Of a stretch of DNA of 64,000 nt, positions 29,452-38,200 are shown in pieces (position 1 is the stretch's first letter; every line of letters begins with the position of its first letter). The DNA is from Stentor roeselii (Eukaryota > Ciliophora > Heterotrichea > Heterotrichida > Stentoridae). The stretch lies in assembly GCA_006503475.1 (NCBI GenBank), contig RSEH01000055.1, forward strand, positions 1-64,000. The letters are read 5' to 3'. The notes under the pieces were generated by a model. That model was not told the DNA's origin. It did not search any database and worked only from the letters and a program-made list of their open reading frames with translations. The position numbers and the translations under genes are program-made.

Positions 29452-29865
29452 TTAAATAATATTTCAACACTAACTTTTAAGTCCGAGGTACAAAATGCCT
29501 GAGTTTCTCTAAAGTACATCAAATCATTCCTTAACTAATCTTAAACTCTTCATAAATTCCTAACTTCTAAGTCAGAGGTAGAAAATGCCTGAGTTCTCTG
29601 AAGGACATCTAACCATTCCTTGAATAATTTTTAACACTAACTTCTAAGTCCAAGGTAAAAATGCCTGAATTCTCTAAAGTACATCTGACCATACCTTAAC
29701 TAATCTTCAATCACTTCATAAATTCCTAACTTTTAACTCCGAGGTACAAAATGTCTGAGTTCTCTGAAGGACATCTAACCATTTCTAAAATAATCTTAAA
29801 CTCTTCATAAATTCCTAACTTCCAAGTCCGAGGTAGAAAATGCCTGAGTTCTCTGAAGGACATCT
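29452..29865 (+). repeat. ~90-bp tandem repeat, five copies, directly abutting a tRNA gene
   Basis: Five copies of a unit containing TAAGTCCGAGGTA, then AAAATGCCTGAGTTCTCTGA and AGGACATCT. The core CCTGAG (or variant) occurs at 29498, 29588, 29664, 29754 and 29843, giving spacings of 90, 76, 90 and 89 bp. Copies alternate between two subtypes (AAAGTACATC versus GAAGGACATC), hinting at a ~170-180 bp higher-order unit. The last copy ends at CATCT, and the next base is the first base of the tRNA. No coding frame is kept. Confidence 0.9.
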
Positions 29866-29937
29866 GCATTGTTAGTCTAGCGGCTAGGATGGTTGCCTTC
29901 CAAGCAGTCGAGCCGGGTTCGATTCCCGGACAATGCA
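29866..29937 (+). tRNA. tRNA-Gly (anticodon TCC)
   Basis: 72-nt cloverleaf. The acceptor stem GCATTGT (29866-29872) pairs with ACAATGC (29930-29936), followed by discriminator A. D-arm with A box TAGTCTAGCGGCTAGGAT. Anticodon stem GTTGC/GCAGT (two wobble pairs) closes the loop CTTCCAA with anticodon TCC. T-arm CCGGG-TTCGATT-CCCGG gives a perfect B box. Reads GGA glycine codons. No intron; CCA is not encoded. It is followed at once by a T run (ATTTTTTTA), a good RNA polymerase III terminator, which also lies just before the next gene's ATG. Confidence 0.95.
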
Positions 29938-29946
29938 TTTTTTTAT
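29938..29946 (+). terminator. Pol III T-run terminator after tRNA-Gly
   Basis: TTTTTTTAT follows the discriminator base; runs of four or more T end Pol III transcription. The TATAAATG start of the next protein gene overlaps its end. Confidence 0.7.
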
Positions 29947-29948
29947 AA

Positions 29949-30308
29949 ATGTCAGAAGATCCTCGTCCTGTGGTCGACTTTTCCAAGTTGAGCTGGGGCT
30001 CATTGAAGAGGTACGAAGCTCTTTATGGGCTGAAGGTCCCAAGAGAAAAGCTTAGAGAGTCAGTTAAAGAACATTTTACTTTGAACTGCTACAATATTCA
30101 CAAATCAGCAAAACCTGATGTCGAGATTTATGAACCTGCTGTTCATTTTGAATGTGATGTCAATACTTTTTATACTGATTGGAAAACACCTGATGAAGTC
30201 GTCGAAAACTTTTTGAAGATCAGAACGGATGATAAGGAAGAACCTGGAACTAGGAAAAGTACAAGGTTTAGGGAAAAACTTGAGAAGACTAACAATACGA
30301 ATATCTAA
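29949..30308 (+). CDS. SAP30-like Sin3-binding protein, 119 aa
   Basis: Residues ~8-43 (VDFSKLSWGSLKRYEALYGL, then REKLRESVKEHF) fit the SAP30 C-terminal Sin3-binding pattern: D-x-S-K-L, x2-S-L-x-R-Y, a short loop, then L-x-x-A/S-V-x-x-H-F. SAP30 proteins bridge Sin3 to histone deacetylase, so a nuclear co-repressor role is inferred. The N-terminal zinc finger of animal SAP30 is absent, as in short SAP30-like proteins of other eukaryotes. The remainder (FECDVNTFYTDWKTPDEVVE and a basic tail) is unassigned. The ATG lies 11 bp after the tRNA gene in the context TATAAATG, so almost no 5' leader is possible unless transcription begins inside the tRNA. Confidence 0.6.
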   Translation: MSEDPRPVVDFSKLSWGSLKRYEALYGLKVPREKLRESVKEHFTLNCYNIHKSAKPDVEIYEPAVHFECDVNTFYTDWKTPDEVVENFLKIRTDDKEEPGTRKSTRFREKLEKTNNTNI

Positions 30309-30656
30309 ATTAGTTTAAATCAATGAGTTTTTTTTAGGTTGAATTTTTTGAAGTTTTGATGATTGGATTATTTTAGGAGTGGTTGAGATCTTGATAGTAT
30401 AAGTGGAAATTATTTCACATTGTATATTAAAGTTTCATTATTGAATAGAATAGAGAGTAATACTTTTTAAATCGAAAGTTAATATGGATGAATTATATTA
30501 AATAAGCTTGAATTTTCGATCTTGATAGTCCTAATCAAATCTATTTATTGATACTTGAATCAACTTCATGAAAGCACCATCTATAACCCAAGCTAAAAAT
30601 TTAACTTCACTCTCCTCTATCTCATCCATCAACCATTAAACAAATGCTAAACTAAA
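30309..30656. other. Intergenic spacer
   Basis: 348 bp of AT-rich DNA between two plus-strand genes. No gene or repeat seen. Confidence 0.5.
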
Positions 30657-31760
30657 ATGGGAGCATGCAATTGCAACTGTGTATCAGACCGTCAAGAAAA
30701 AACTTCAGAACTTGCCCAAGATTCAAATAAGGCATTAAAAGAAGAGAAGCCAGGGCAAATGAGTGCTGTAACCCTGACAACATCTCCATCATCGACTCGT
30801 CAGTATTGCGAAAACGCTTTATCAGACGGTGCTAAAGTAAGTGAACTGACTCCAGACCCTGCTCAGAGCCTGATCCTGACCCAGTCTCTACTTCGAGGAC
30901 ATCTTTCTCGAAAGGCCTTCTTGGAATTTAAGTCTCAGCAGCCGCAGCCAGTGTCAGAGGTGCCGAATAACATATCAACAATAGAAGCAAAGCGAGCCTA
31001 CAGCCGTCTATCCCCATTTAAATTCGAAAAGACTCTAACAGAAGAGCCATTAGAATGGAAAGGTCCAACCCGTCTTTCAGACGGGAGTATCTACGTAGGT
31101 GAGTGGAGTACCAAAGGTTACCCACAAGGCAAGGGAATAATGTACTACAAAGACGGAGGCATCTGTGAAGGTTACTGGAAGGAAGGCAAGCTTCATGACA
31201 AAGGACGAAGAGTCACTCCAAAGGGCGACGTATACACAGGAGGTTGGCTTGACGGCAAAATGCATGGTCAAGGAACGATGGAGTTCGTCAACAAGTCGAC
31301 CTTCAACGGCAACTGGCTGAATGACAAGCAGCACGGCATCGGAATAGAAACTTGGCCTGATGGCTCCAGATTCGAAGGCAACTACGAAAACGGCCTCAAG
31401 TCCGGAAAGGGAAAGTTCAACTGGGCAGATGGCACAAGTTATGAAGGCGACTTCAAAAACGACCTCATTGAAGGAACTGGAAAATACATCTGGCCTAATC
31501 GCTCTTATGAAGGAACTTGGAAAGAAGGCAAAATGCATGGAAAGGGACTCTTCAAGTGGACTGATGGAAAAGTCTTTGAGGGAGAGTATGTCATGGATGC
31601 CAAAGAAGGCTTCGGAGTCATGAAGTGGCCTGATGGAAAAAGGTATGAAGGGTTGTGGAAAGGAGGGAAGTATCATGGGGAAGGCACCTTGTTTAATAGG
31701 GGCAAAAAGAGGTATGGGTTGTGGGAAAATGGAGAGTTCAAACAGAAAATTAAAGGGTAG
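30657..31760 (+). CDS. MORN-repeat protein with acylation signal and IQ motif, 367 aa
   Basis: Begins MGACNCNCVSD: Gly2 for possible N-myristoylation and Cys4/6/8 for palmitoylation. Residues ~75-95 hold an IQ-like calmodulin-binding motif (TQSLLRGHLSRKAF, I/L-Q-x3-R-G-x3-R-K). From ~135 to the end are nine to ten MORN repeats of about 23 residues, for example YTGGWLDGKMHGQGTMEF, FEGNYENGLKSGKGKFNW and YEGTWKEGKMHGKGLFKW. MORN arrays form long beta-strips that bind lipid or cytoskeletal partners, and in ciliates they often sit at the cortex or axoneme. Membrane-anchored Ca2+/calmodulin-responsive scaffold is an inference from the parts. Ends TAG. Codon use shifts to G/T-ending after ~31630. 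Confidence 0.85.
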   Translation: MGACNCNCVSDRQEKTSELAQDSNKALKEEKPGQMSAVTLTTSPSSTRQYCENALSDGAKVSELTPDPAQSLILTQSLLRGHLSRKAFLEFKSQQPQPVSEVPNNISTIEAKRAYSRLSPFKFEKTLTEEPLEWKGPTRLSDGSIYVGEWSTKGYPQGKGIMYYKDGGICEGYWKEGKLHDKGRRVTPKGDVYTGGWLDGKMHGQGTMEFVNKSTFNGNWLNDKQHGIGIETWPDGSRFEGNYENGLKSGKGKFNWADGTSYEGDFKNDLIEGTGKYIWPNRSYEGTWKEGKMHGKGLFKWTDGKVFEGEYVMDAKEGFGVMKWPDGKRYEGLWKGGKYHGEGTLFNRGKKRYGLWENGEFKQKIKG

Positions 31761-31935
31761 TTTTTCCTAGTTACTTTAATGATTTTAACTGAGTTTTAAA
31801 TAATTGATTATTTTGAAATAGGGAAAATTGTCTTTTTGAACCTTTATAGGTTTAACCTTTTGTTTAAACATGAAAATCTAGAAGTCTTCTTACTTTTCTT
31901 ATCCTATTCATTGTTTTCATCGACCTAGACAATAA

Positions 31936-33525
31936 ATGGCTGAAGAGTCTCAAGAAGAGTTTTTAAAGTGCATAAGTCAGTCTACAATCCAAGAGATCTA
32001 CGCATATCTGATGAGAAAAAAGCCTAGCAATATCATGCACATCTGTGACAAAGATGGATACACTGTCTTGCACACTTTAGCACACCACAATAAGCCGCAA
32101 ATAGTTGAGTTCATAATGCGCTATTGCAAAGACTGCTATAGCACGTTATTTTTCAAGGAAAAAGATGACTGGGTTAACAAGAAAACTTATGATGAAGAGC
32201 TGACTTGCGTGCACATCGCAATAATGAGAGGGAATCTGGTACTTTCTAAATAGGACCTGATCAACCTATTCATCAGTTTCGGTGCCCGTATCCACGAAAA
32301 GAACAAACTCGGAATGACCGCAATGCACCTCGCAGCAAAAAGTGACCAAATCCTAATCCTTTCCTGGCTTCGTAACAACAACCACAACGCAGAGTCAAAA
32401 GACAATCTTCAAAACACTCCTCTTCATTACTCCTGTCAAAACAGCTGCGAGTTCGCAACAGCAGTTCTTCTTTCATGGAAAGTAGACGTGAACGTTCTGA
32501 ACAATCGTAAGGAAAGTCCTATTTTCCTTGCAGTTCAGTCCGGTTCTCACAGAATCATCCGAAGTCTGCTGCTTCGAGGCGCTGATGTAAAAGCTCAAGA
32601 CTTGGAAGGAAAAACTCCTTTGGACCTGGCGAAAGAGAAAGAAAATGCTGACATTGAAGCCTTGATAAGACCTCCGGGGATCTTGTCTTTATGTGGGATT
32701 AAACCTCCTCAACGCCCTATAAAGTTAAGACAGATGTTAATGGCGATTTACATTTTCTTGCTTTTAACTGGAATGCTCAGCATTTTCCTAGTTTTAGAAC
32801 TAGATGATAGTATTTACCAGGTCTTGTCATGTTTAGAAATCGTTTTCTTCGTCGTGGTCTGCTTGAAAAACCCTGGGTATATCAAAAAAAATCATGAAAA
32901 AATGCTTTTGGACTTAACGAAAACTATTGAATGTTATCAGATTTGCCCGGAATGTGTTGTTAAAAGACCTCCTCGGTCTAGACATTGTCAGATCTGCAAT
33001 CAGTGTGTTGAAAAGTTTGATCATCACTGTCCTTGGATTAATAACTGCATTGGTGGAAGGAATTTAGGGATTTTTTATTGTTTTCTTATTGTTACTCTTT
33101 GTTTTATCAGCTATTCTGCGGGTCTTTGCGTCATGAACTCTGTTCAAATTTTGAAGAAGCCGGACTTTGAAATGGACATAAAATTGGCACTTTCGTTTAT
33201 TTTTGCATTTATTCCGATTTGCTTCTTCTTTCCGTTGCTGCTGCTGATTACTGTGCAGACTAGGAACTTTTACTCAAACACCACTACTAATGAAAGGTAC
33301 TCTAGAAGGGTTGAGGCTAATAAAATTGAAAGAACGGATTCGGATGAACAGGTTGATCGGTCTAGTCCTTTGAAGAATGTTTGGGAAATGTGTTGCAATA
33401 CACAACAACAAGAATACAAGTCGAAGTCCCCGTTACAAAGCACATTAGACAACGTGACTCGTTACAGTTATATATCGCGAGAATACGAGCTCCAACAAAA
33501 ACTATTACCCGATAACTCAAACTAG
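31936..33525 (+). CDS. Ankyrin-repeat DHHC palmitoyltransferase, 524 aa, one 15-nt intron
   Basis: Two frames join across the 15-nt intron at 32239-32253. Residues ~30-250 hold about six ankyrin repeats (DGYTVLHTLAHHNKPQIVEF, KNTPLHYSCQ-type units, ESPIFLAVQSGSHRIIRSLL, GKTPLDLAKEK). Two membrane helices follow, then the catalytic Cys-rich domain CPECVVKRPPRSRHCQIC then CVEKFDHHCPWINNCIG with the DHHC tetrad, then two more helices (FLIVTLCFISYSAGLCV; LSFIFAFIPICFFFPLLLL). This is the layout of Akr1/ZDHHC13/17. The enzyme transfers palmitate from acyl-CoA to Cys residues of cytosolic proteins at Golgi or endosomal membranes. Cys-rich N-termini of two proteins in this window (28.3 kb minus strand, 30.7 kb) are possible substrates, but that is speculation. 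Confidence 0.93.
32239..32253 (+). other. 15-nt intron (GTACTTTCTAAATAG)
   Basis: GT...AG, 15 nt, phase 0, with an in-frame TAA/TAG. Removal joins RGNL to DLINLFISFGARIHEK, restoring an ankyrin repeat. Confidence 0.92.
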
Positions 33526-33559
33526 TTAAATTAACCAAGAATGTTTCAAGTTCTTAATC

Positions 33560-34753
33560 TTATTTGTAAAAGGTCTTAAATTTGCTAAAAATCCCTTCAG
33601 ACTGTTCATCATCTTCACTGGCAAGCTGCTGATAAAGTTTCTTCTGTTTATCACTGAGACTTTTCGGCACCTTGATTTTAAACGTAAAGACATGATCTCC
33701 TTTCTTATGATGATTCGGCGGAAGTAAAGGCGCTCCTTGTCCATTGACCCTAAACTTATCACCAGGACTAGTCCCAGGTTCAACAACGACTTTAACCTTC
33801 TCAAAAGCCGTCTCAGCTTCAACAACGCCTCCAAGTACTGCCTGTGGTATTTCAATTTGAATGTCACTTAAAATATCATTTCCTTCTCTCTTAAACACAG
33901 GGTGCGCAGTGACCTGCACCTTAATCAACAAATCACCTTGAGGTCCGGAACTTTCTGAGAAGTGTCCTTTGCTCGCCATTCTTAAACTTTGCCCATTCGT
34001 GACTCCTGCAGGAATATTAACTGTTTCACTTACTTCAACGTAAACATTCCCAGTGCCTTTGCAAGGCGAACAAGGATTTTTCACCACAGAGCCATTTCCT
34101 TTGCATTTGGTGCAAATGGTCTGGATGGACATCGGCCCTCTTTGTAAAAAAACAACACCACGGCCTCCACAATTGGTGCATTTAGTTGGAGTAGTCCCTG
34201 GCTTAATCTTGGTGCCTTTACAAGTCGAGCACTGACTTTTTCTCTCTAAAGAAACCTGTTTTTTCACCCCTTTCACTGAGTCCATGAAAGGAATTTCTAA
34301 AGTCAAACTGATGTCCTCACCTTTATAATTCACTTTTTCTTTCTTACCAGTACCACCTCCGAAGAAGTCTTCAAAATTATTGAAAATATCCTGAAAGTTT
34401 GAAAAACCGCCTCCAGAAAAACCTCCGAATGGGTTAAATCCTCCGAAGTTCTCAGGGTCAAAGCCGGAATTTTTCGCTTGGTCCTGCTCGTCGCCGGTCA
34501 TTCCAGTGTCGTCGTACAACCTGCGTTTTTCAGGGTTTCCTAAAGTTTCATAAGCAGTGCTTATTTCTGCGAACTTATTTTTAGCCTCTGGCTCTTTGTT
34601 GACGTCAGGATGGTACTTTTTAGCCAAAGCGAAGTAAGCTTTTTTGATGTCGGACTCTGAAGATGATTTGGAAACTCCTAGAATGCTGTAAAAGTCTTTC
34701 TTTGCGAGCGAGACTGCAGAACTTCTAAATCCTCTTAAGGCCCTTAGAAACAT
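33560..34753 (-). CDS. Mitochondrial-type DnaJ (class I Hsp40), about 397 aa
   Basis: J domain with DFYSILGVSKSSSESDIKKA and the HPD motif (KKYHPDVNKEPEAKNKF), then a Gly/Phe-rich linker (FGGFNPFGGFSGGGFSN), four CxxCxGxG zinc repeats (CSTCKGTK, CTNCGGRG, CTKCKGNG, CSPCKGTG), and the substrate-binding C-terminal domains. It activates Hsp70 and delivers unfolded clients. The Met at 34753 gives MFLRALRGFRSSAVSLAKKD, a basic, Ser/Ala-rich presequence typical of mitochondrial import. Earlier Mets of the same frame would lie within the neighbouring EF-hand gene, so 34753 is preferred. The stop is 34 bp from that of the DHHC gene (convergent); the start is 33 bp from the EF-hand gene's start (divergent). 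Confidence 0.93.
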   Translation of the reverse strand: MFLRALRGFRSSAVSLAKKDFYSILGVSKSSSESDIKKAYFALAKKYHPDVNKEPEAKNKFAEISTAYETLGNPEKRRLYDDTGMTGDEQDQAKNSGFDPENFGGFNPFGGFSGGGFSNFQDIFNNFEDFFGGGTGKKEKVNYKGEDISLTLEIPFMDSVKGVKKQVSLERKSQCSTCKGTKIKPGTTPTKCTNCGGRGVVFLQRGPMSIQTICTKCKGNGSVVKNPCSPCKGTGNVYVEVSETVNIPAGVTNGQSLRMASKGHFSESSGPQGDLLIKVQVTAHPVFKREGNDILSDIQIEIPQAVLGGVVEAETAFEKVKVVVEPGTSPGDKFRVNGQGAPLLPPNHHKKGDHVFTFKIKVPKSLSDKQKKLYQQLASEDDEQSEGIFSKFKTFYK

Positions 34754-34786
34754 AAATAATGGAAGGTTCTTAGAAGTCTTACTATA
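34754..34786. promoter_or_regulatory. 33-bp divergent intergenic promoter region
   Basis: The spacer between DnaJ (minus) and EF-hand (plus) start codons contains ATAAATAATGG next to the DnaJ start and TACTATA next to the other. Both promoters must fit here or extend into coding DNA. Confidence 0.5.
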
Positions 34787-35248
34787 ATGGCGCAGATTGA
34801 AAATGAACAGATTGAGCAGGAAATTAAAGAAATTTTTGATTATTTTGATCAGGACCACTCCGGATCTATTGATGCGGAAGAACTGAAAAATTGTTTAAAG
34901 TGTCTTGGAGAAAATGTTGTTGATGAGGAGGTCAATGATATGATCGCTGCGATGGACAAGGACAACAGCGGCACTATTGACTATCGAGAGTTTCTTAGTG
35001 AGATGAAGAAAAGATATGAAAAGAGAGATGTTGAGAAGGAACTTAAAGCGGTTTATGAAAGGTTCGTTGAAAATAACCAGGCTTTTATCACGAAAGAAGG
35101 AATTTTGAAAGTCATGAATGAAATATTTAAGGAAGGAATGACTTCAGAAGATGCTGATGATATGATCAAGGTTGTTGGAGGTGATAAAGGGTATGTCACT
35201 TATGAGGAGTTCAAGAAAGTTATGTTGGAAGGAGTGGGTCAGAACTAG
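34787..35248 (+). CDS. Calmodulin/centrin-like EF-hand protein, 153 aa
   Basis: Four-EF-hand layout of the calmodulin/centrin size. Loop 1 DQDHSGSIDAEE (~22-33) and loop 2 DKDNSGTIDYRE (~58-69) have all Ca2+ ligands. Loops 3 (VENNQAFITKEG) and 4 (VGGDKGYVTYEE) have lost most acidic ligands, so only the N-terminal lobe should bind Ca2+ well, the reverse of centrin where the C-lobe is usually stronger. The linker KRYEKRDVEKELKAVYERF is centrin-like. Likely a cytoskeletal or signalling Ca2+ sensor. Starts in CTATAATGG, ends TAG; its stop is 9 bp from the convergent ABCA gene's stop. Confidence 0.85.
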   Translation: MAQIENEQIEQEIKEIFDYFDQDHSGSIDAEELKNCLKCLGENVVDEEVNDMIAAMDKDNSGTIDYREFLSEMKKRYEKRDVEKELKAVYERFVENNQAFITKEGILKVMNEIFKEGMTSEDADDMIKVVGGDKGYVTYEEFKKVMLEGVGQN

Positions 35249-35257
35249 ATTAACTAA

Positions 35258-38200
35258 CTAAGAATTCTGGTTAAGTCTTTGAACTTCTTCCATTTCAGCC
35301 TTTTTCGCGAATCTGTTGAAAATCTGTTCAAGAGAAGTCATACAAATCGAGTAGTCCGAAATACGAAGTTCATGTTTTTTGCTTTCAATCATAGAGAAGA
35401 GGTACCCGATGCTCTTAACATGTTCTTTTTTGATTTTGAACTTGAACATAAGATGGTAGTGTTCAATTACTTCAACAGCAGTGAATTCACTTATAATCCA
35501 GGTTTCAATATGCTTTCCAAGATTTTCAACAAGACACCATGCGGCCAAACTGTACAACGTAATATAAGTCTCTGTACTTAAAGTATTATAAATTCCTGCT
35601 CCAGGTCCTATCGGCTTGATCAAGGCTTCTAAATAAGAAAGGTTCATAATCCTTAAAGCCTCTGGCAAAGTCTGAAAGCTGATTCCCATATGAGAATTCG
35701 GTAATACTGATAAAGGTCGAGTGAAGCCATCTAAAAAGTCCTTTTCAGGAGGTTCAACTTTTACTTCGATTTCGTACCCGTCACCGAATTTATTCTTTAT
35801 CCAGGTGCTGGTCCCGATGCACTTCAACCTGCCTCGGACCATGATCGTCATTCTGTCACAAAGCGCTTCAGCTTCTTCCATTGAGTGAGTCGTTAAAATG
35901 ACGGCGGATTTCTGTTTTTTTATCCTTCCTAGAATTTTCCACATCTTTTTACGTGCTTCTGGGTCCATACCTGCCGAAGGCTCGTCTAAAAAGACTACTG
36001 AAGGGTTTCCGATTAGAGCCATTGCGACGGAAAGTTTTCTTTTGTTTCCTCCACTGTAGGTACCGGCCAGAACGTCTCGATATTGGGAGAGGTCCATGTT
36101 TTGAAGCATGTATTCTACTTGCTCTTGAACTTTATCCTTGGGAATTCCTTTTATATGAGCGTAAAGCTCTAGATGCTCTTTTCCGGTTAATAATTCGCTT
36201 ATTGCGTCGAATTGAGGACAGTATCCAATCAAGTTCCTTGCTTTAGATAACTGTTTTGAGACGTTGAACCCACCGATGTAGGCAGATCCCGAGTCTGAGA
36301 ATACTTCACCAGTAAGGATTTTAAATGTCGTTGTTTTTCCAGCTCCATTGACTCCCAGTAAAGCGAAACATTCTTCGGGGTTCACGTTGAAGCTGACTTC
36401 ATTCACTGCTGTTAAGACTCTTTTTTGCACTTTAAAACTTTTGAATACTTTTTTAACATTGACTTGAACAGTTGAAGGATCAGTGTTATTCGCGACTTCT
36501 GTTTCTCTATCGACATCATCGTCGTGTTCAAATTCTTCATGTTCTATTTTTTTCTTGGTATGTATAATCCTCGAACAATTCGGATTAGTTTCAAACAACT
36601 CAAAAACAACAACCAATCCTAAGTAAACAAGAGTCATAATTCCCATCAAAAGCATGCAACCTCCAGCACTATTAATATCAAAAGAATCATACGCTTCATC
36701 CAGTTCCAAAAGCACCTTAAACGTTTCTTTCGACCCAACATTAATAACTCCCCATCCAAAGCAAAAGTTAGGAAAAACTTTCAAAATCCAAGCAAGTACT
36801 TTTCCAGCATCTCTTGAGTTATCAAATGCGAACATCACAAAAACAGCTGAAGGGAAAAGACTTCCACAAACAATGCTAAAGATAAGTGTAAAGACCTGTG
36901 CAGTTGAGTGATTTTTGAACAGAAAGCTCAAAGCATATGCGAAAGTCGCTTGTGAAATTCCTGCTAAAATAATAAGAACCCACATGGCTCCATAGTCATT
37001 ATTATCATCAGTGTAGATGTCGATGTTGAAGGCAAGGATGATGAGTGAAGAAATCACGGCAGTGACCATATGTTTAACAGTGTCCCAGAGGAAGTTACTG
37101 AGCCAATAAGCTGAAAGAGAAACTCCACTGATCATATGTTGATGCTTTATACTGATTTCTCGCTCTTTAGCGATGAACAACACGATACCTGTCGGAATGA
37201 AACTGAAGCCAAGTGAAAAAATCAAGGACCCGACGTAACCATCTCCAGAGCCACTCATTTCATACATGGAGTCAGTGATTGGAAGAGGATGGTTGAAGTA
37301 CTTGATGTTGAAATCGCTTCCTAATTTGTTTTTTAGGATCTGATTGGAAATTGCAGAGTAAGCTGTCGGGTAAGACTGAAATGCTTTCTGGTCAGTGAAA
37401 ATAGCGACGTCTATTAGATCTTCTGAAGCATCGTTGAAGTAATAAGAAAAAACTCTTTTTGACCTTAGGTCTCCTTCATCAAAGAGAAAATCACTGAAGT
37501 CTTCTAAAGTACTGACTCCAGCTTTAACAGAATTTACATCTGGAATGTTTTTCACATAATCAAAGCCATCTTTATCCCCGTCATAGAAAACCTTTTGGGT
37601 ATCCTGATATCTGGAAACTCTCAACTCATACGCGCTGTAGTTTTTAAACAACGAAGGGATCATCATGAGTGAAAGTCCGACAATGATCAAAAGTATCGGA
37701 ATGCAAATTTCAAATAAAAGTGATTTCTTGTCTCTTAAAGTCGACAAGGCTCTTTTTTTCAACAAGGCTTGAAAATGCTTGAAAAAAAGACTGCCTCCTT
37801 CTCGGTCATTAATCAATGCAAAGTTATTTTCAATCAACGGAGAATTTTCAGATTCCCTATTAAGAGAAAGTTGGTTTTTCAACTCGTCATCCCCCCTGGC
37901 AACTCTAAGAAAGACCTCTTCAAGTGTAGTGGCTGACATGGAATAAGAAAGAAGTCCAAAGCTTTCAAATTTACTATCAAGTTGCTGAAAAAAGTCCTGA
38001 AACTGAGCAGTGCTAGAAGAAGGAAGCTGAAAAGTGATCTCTCCATGAAAGTCCGTAAGCAATTTCGCACCATCAACATGATCCTTAACAAACTTTTCAA
38101 TAACTTTAGTATTAGTAACAGCTTCCTGATTACGAACCATGACAAGATAATACCCGACTCCATATCTCGACTTTAAAAAAAGTGAACTTCCACAACACCT

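Noticed and set aside
29452-29865. CRISPR-like array
   Set aside because: The unit is a continuous ~90-bp tandem repeat with conserved 'spacers' and sits in a eukaryotic context.
29726-29986. 86-codon minus-strand frame over the repeat and tRNA
   Set aside because: It is antisense to the tRNA and the 90-bp repeat; the C-terminal part repeats with the units and it has no support as a protein.
31077-31676. 199-codon minus-strand frame inside the MORN gene
   Set aside because: It is the antisense of the periodic MORN repeats; the repeat periodicity keeps the opposite frame open.
34754-34858. Upstream Met for DnaJ giving 432 residues
   Set aside because: It would overlap the EF-hand gene's 5' end and place hydrophobic low-complexity sequence ahead of a good mitochondrial presequence beginning at 34753.
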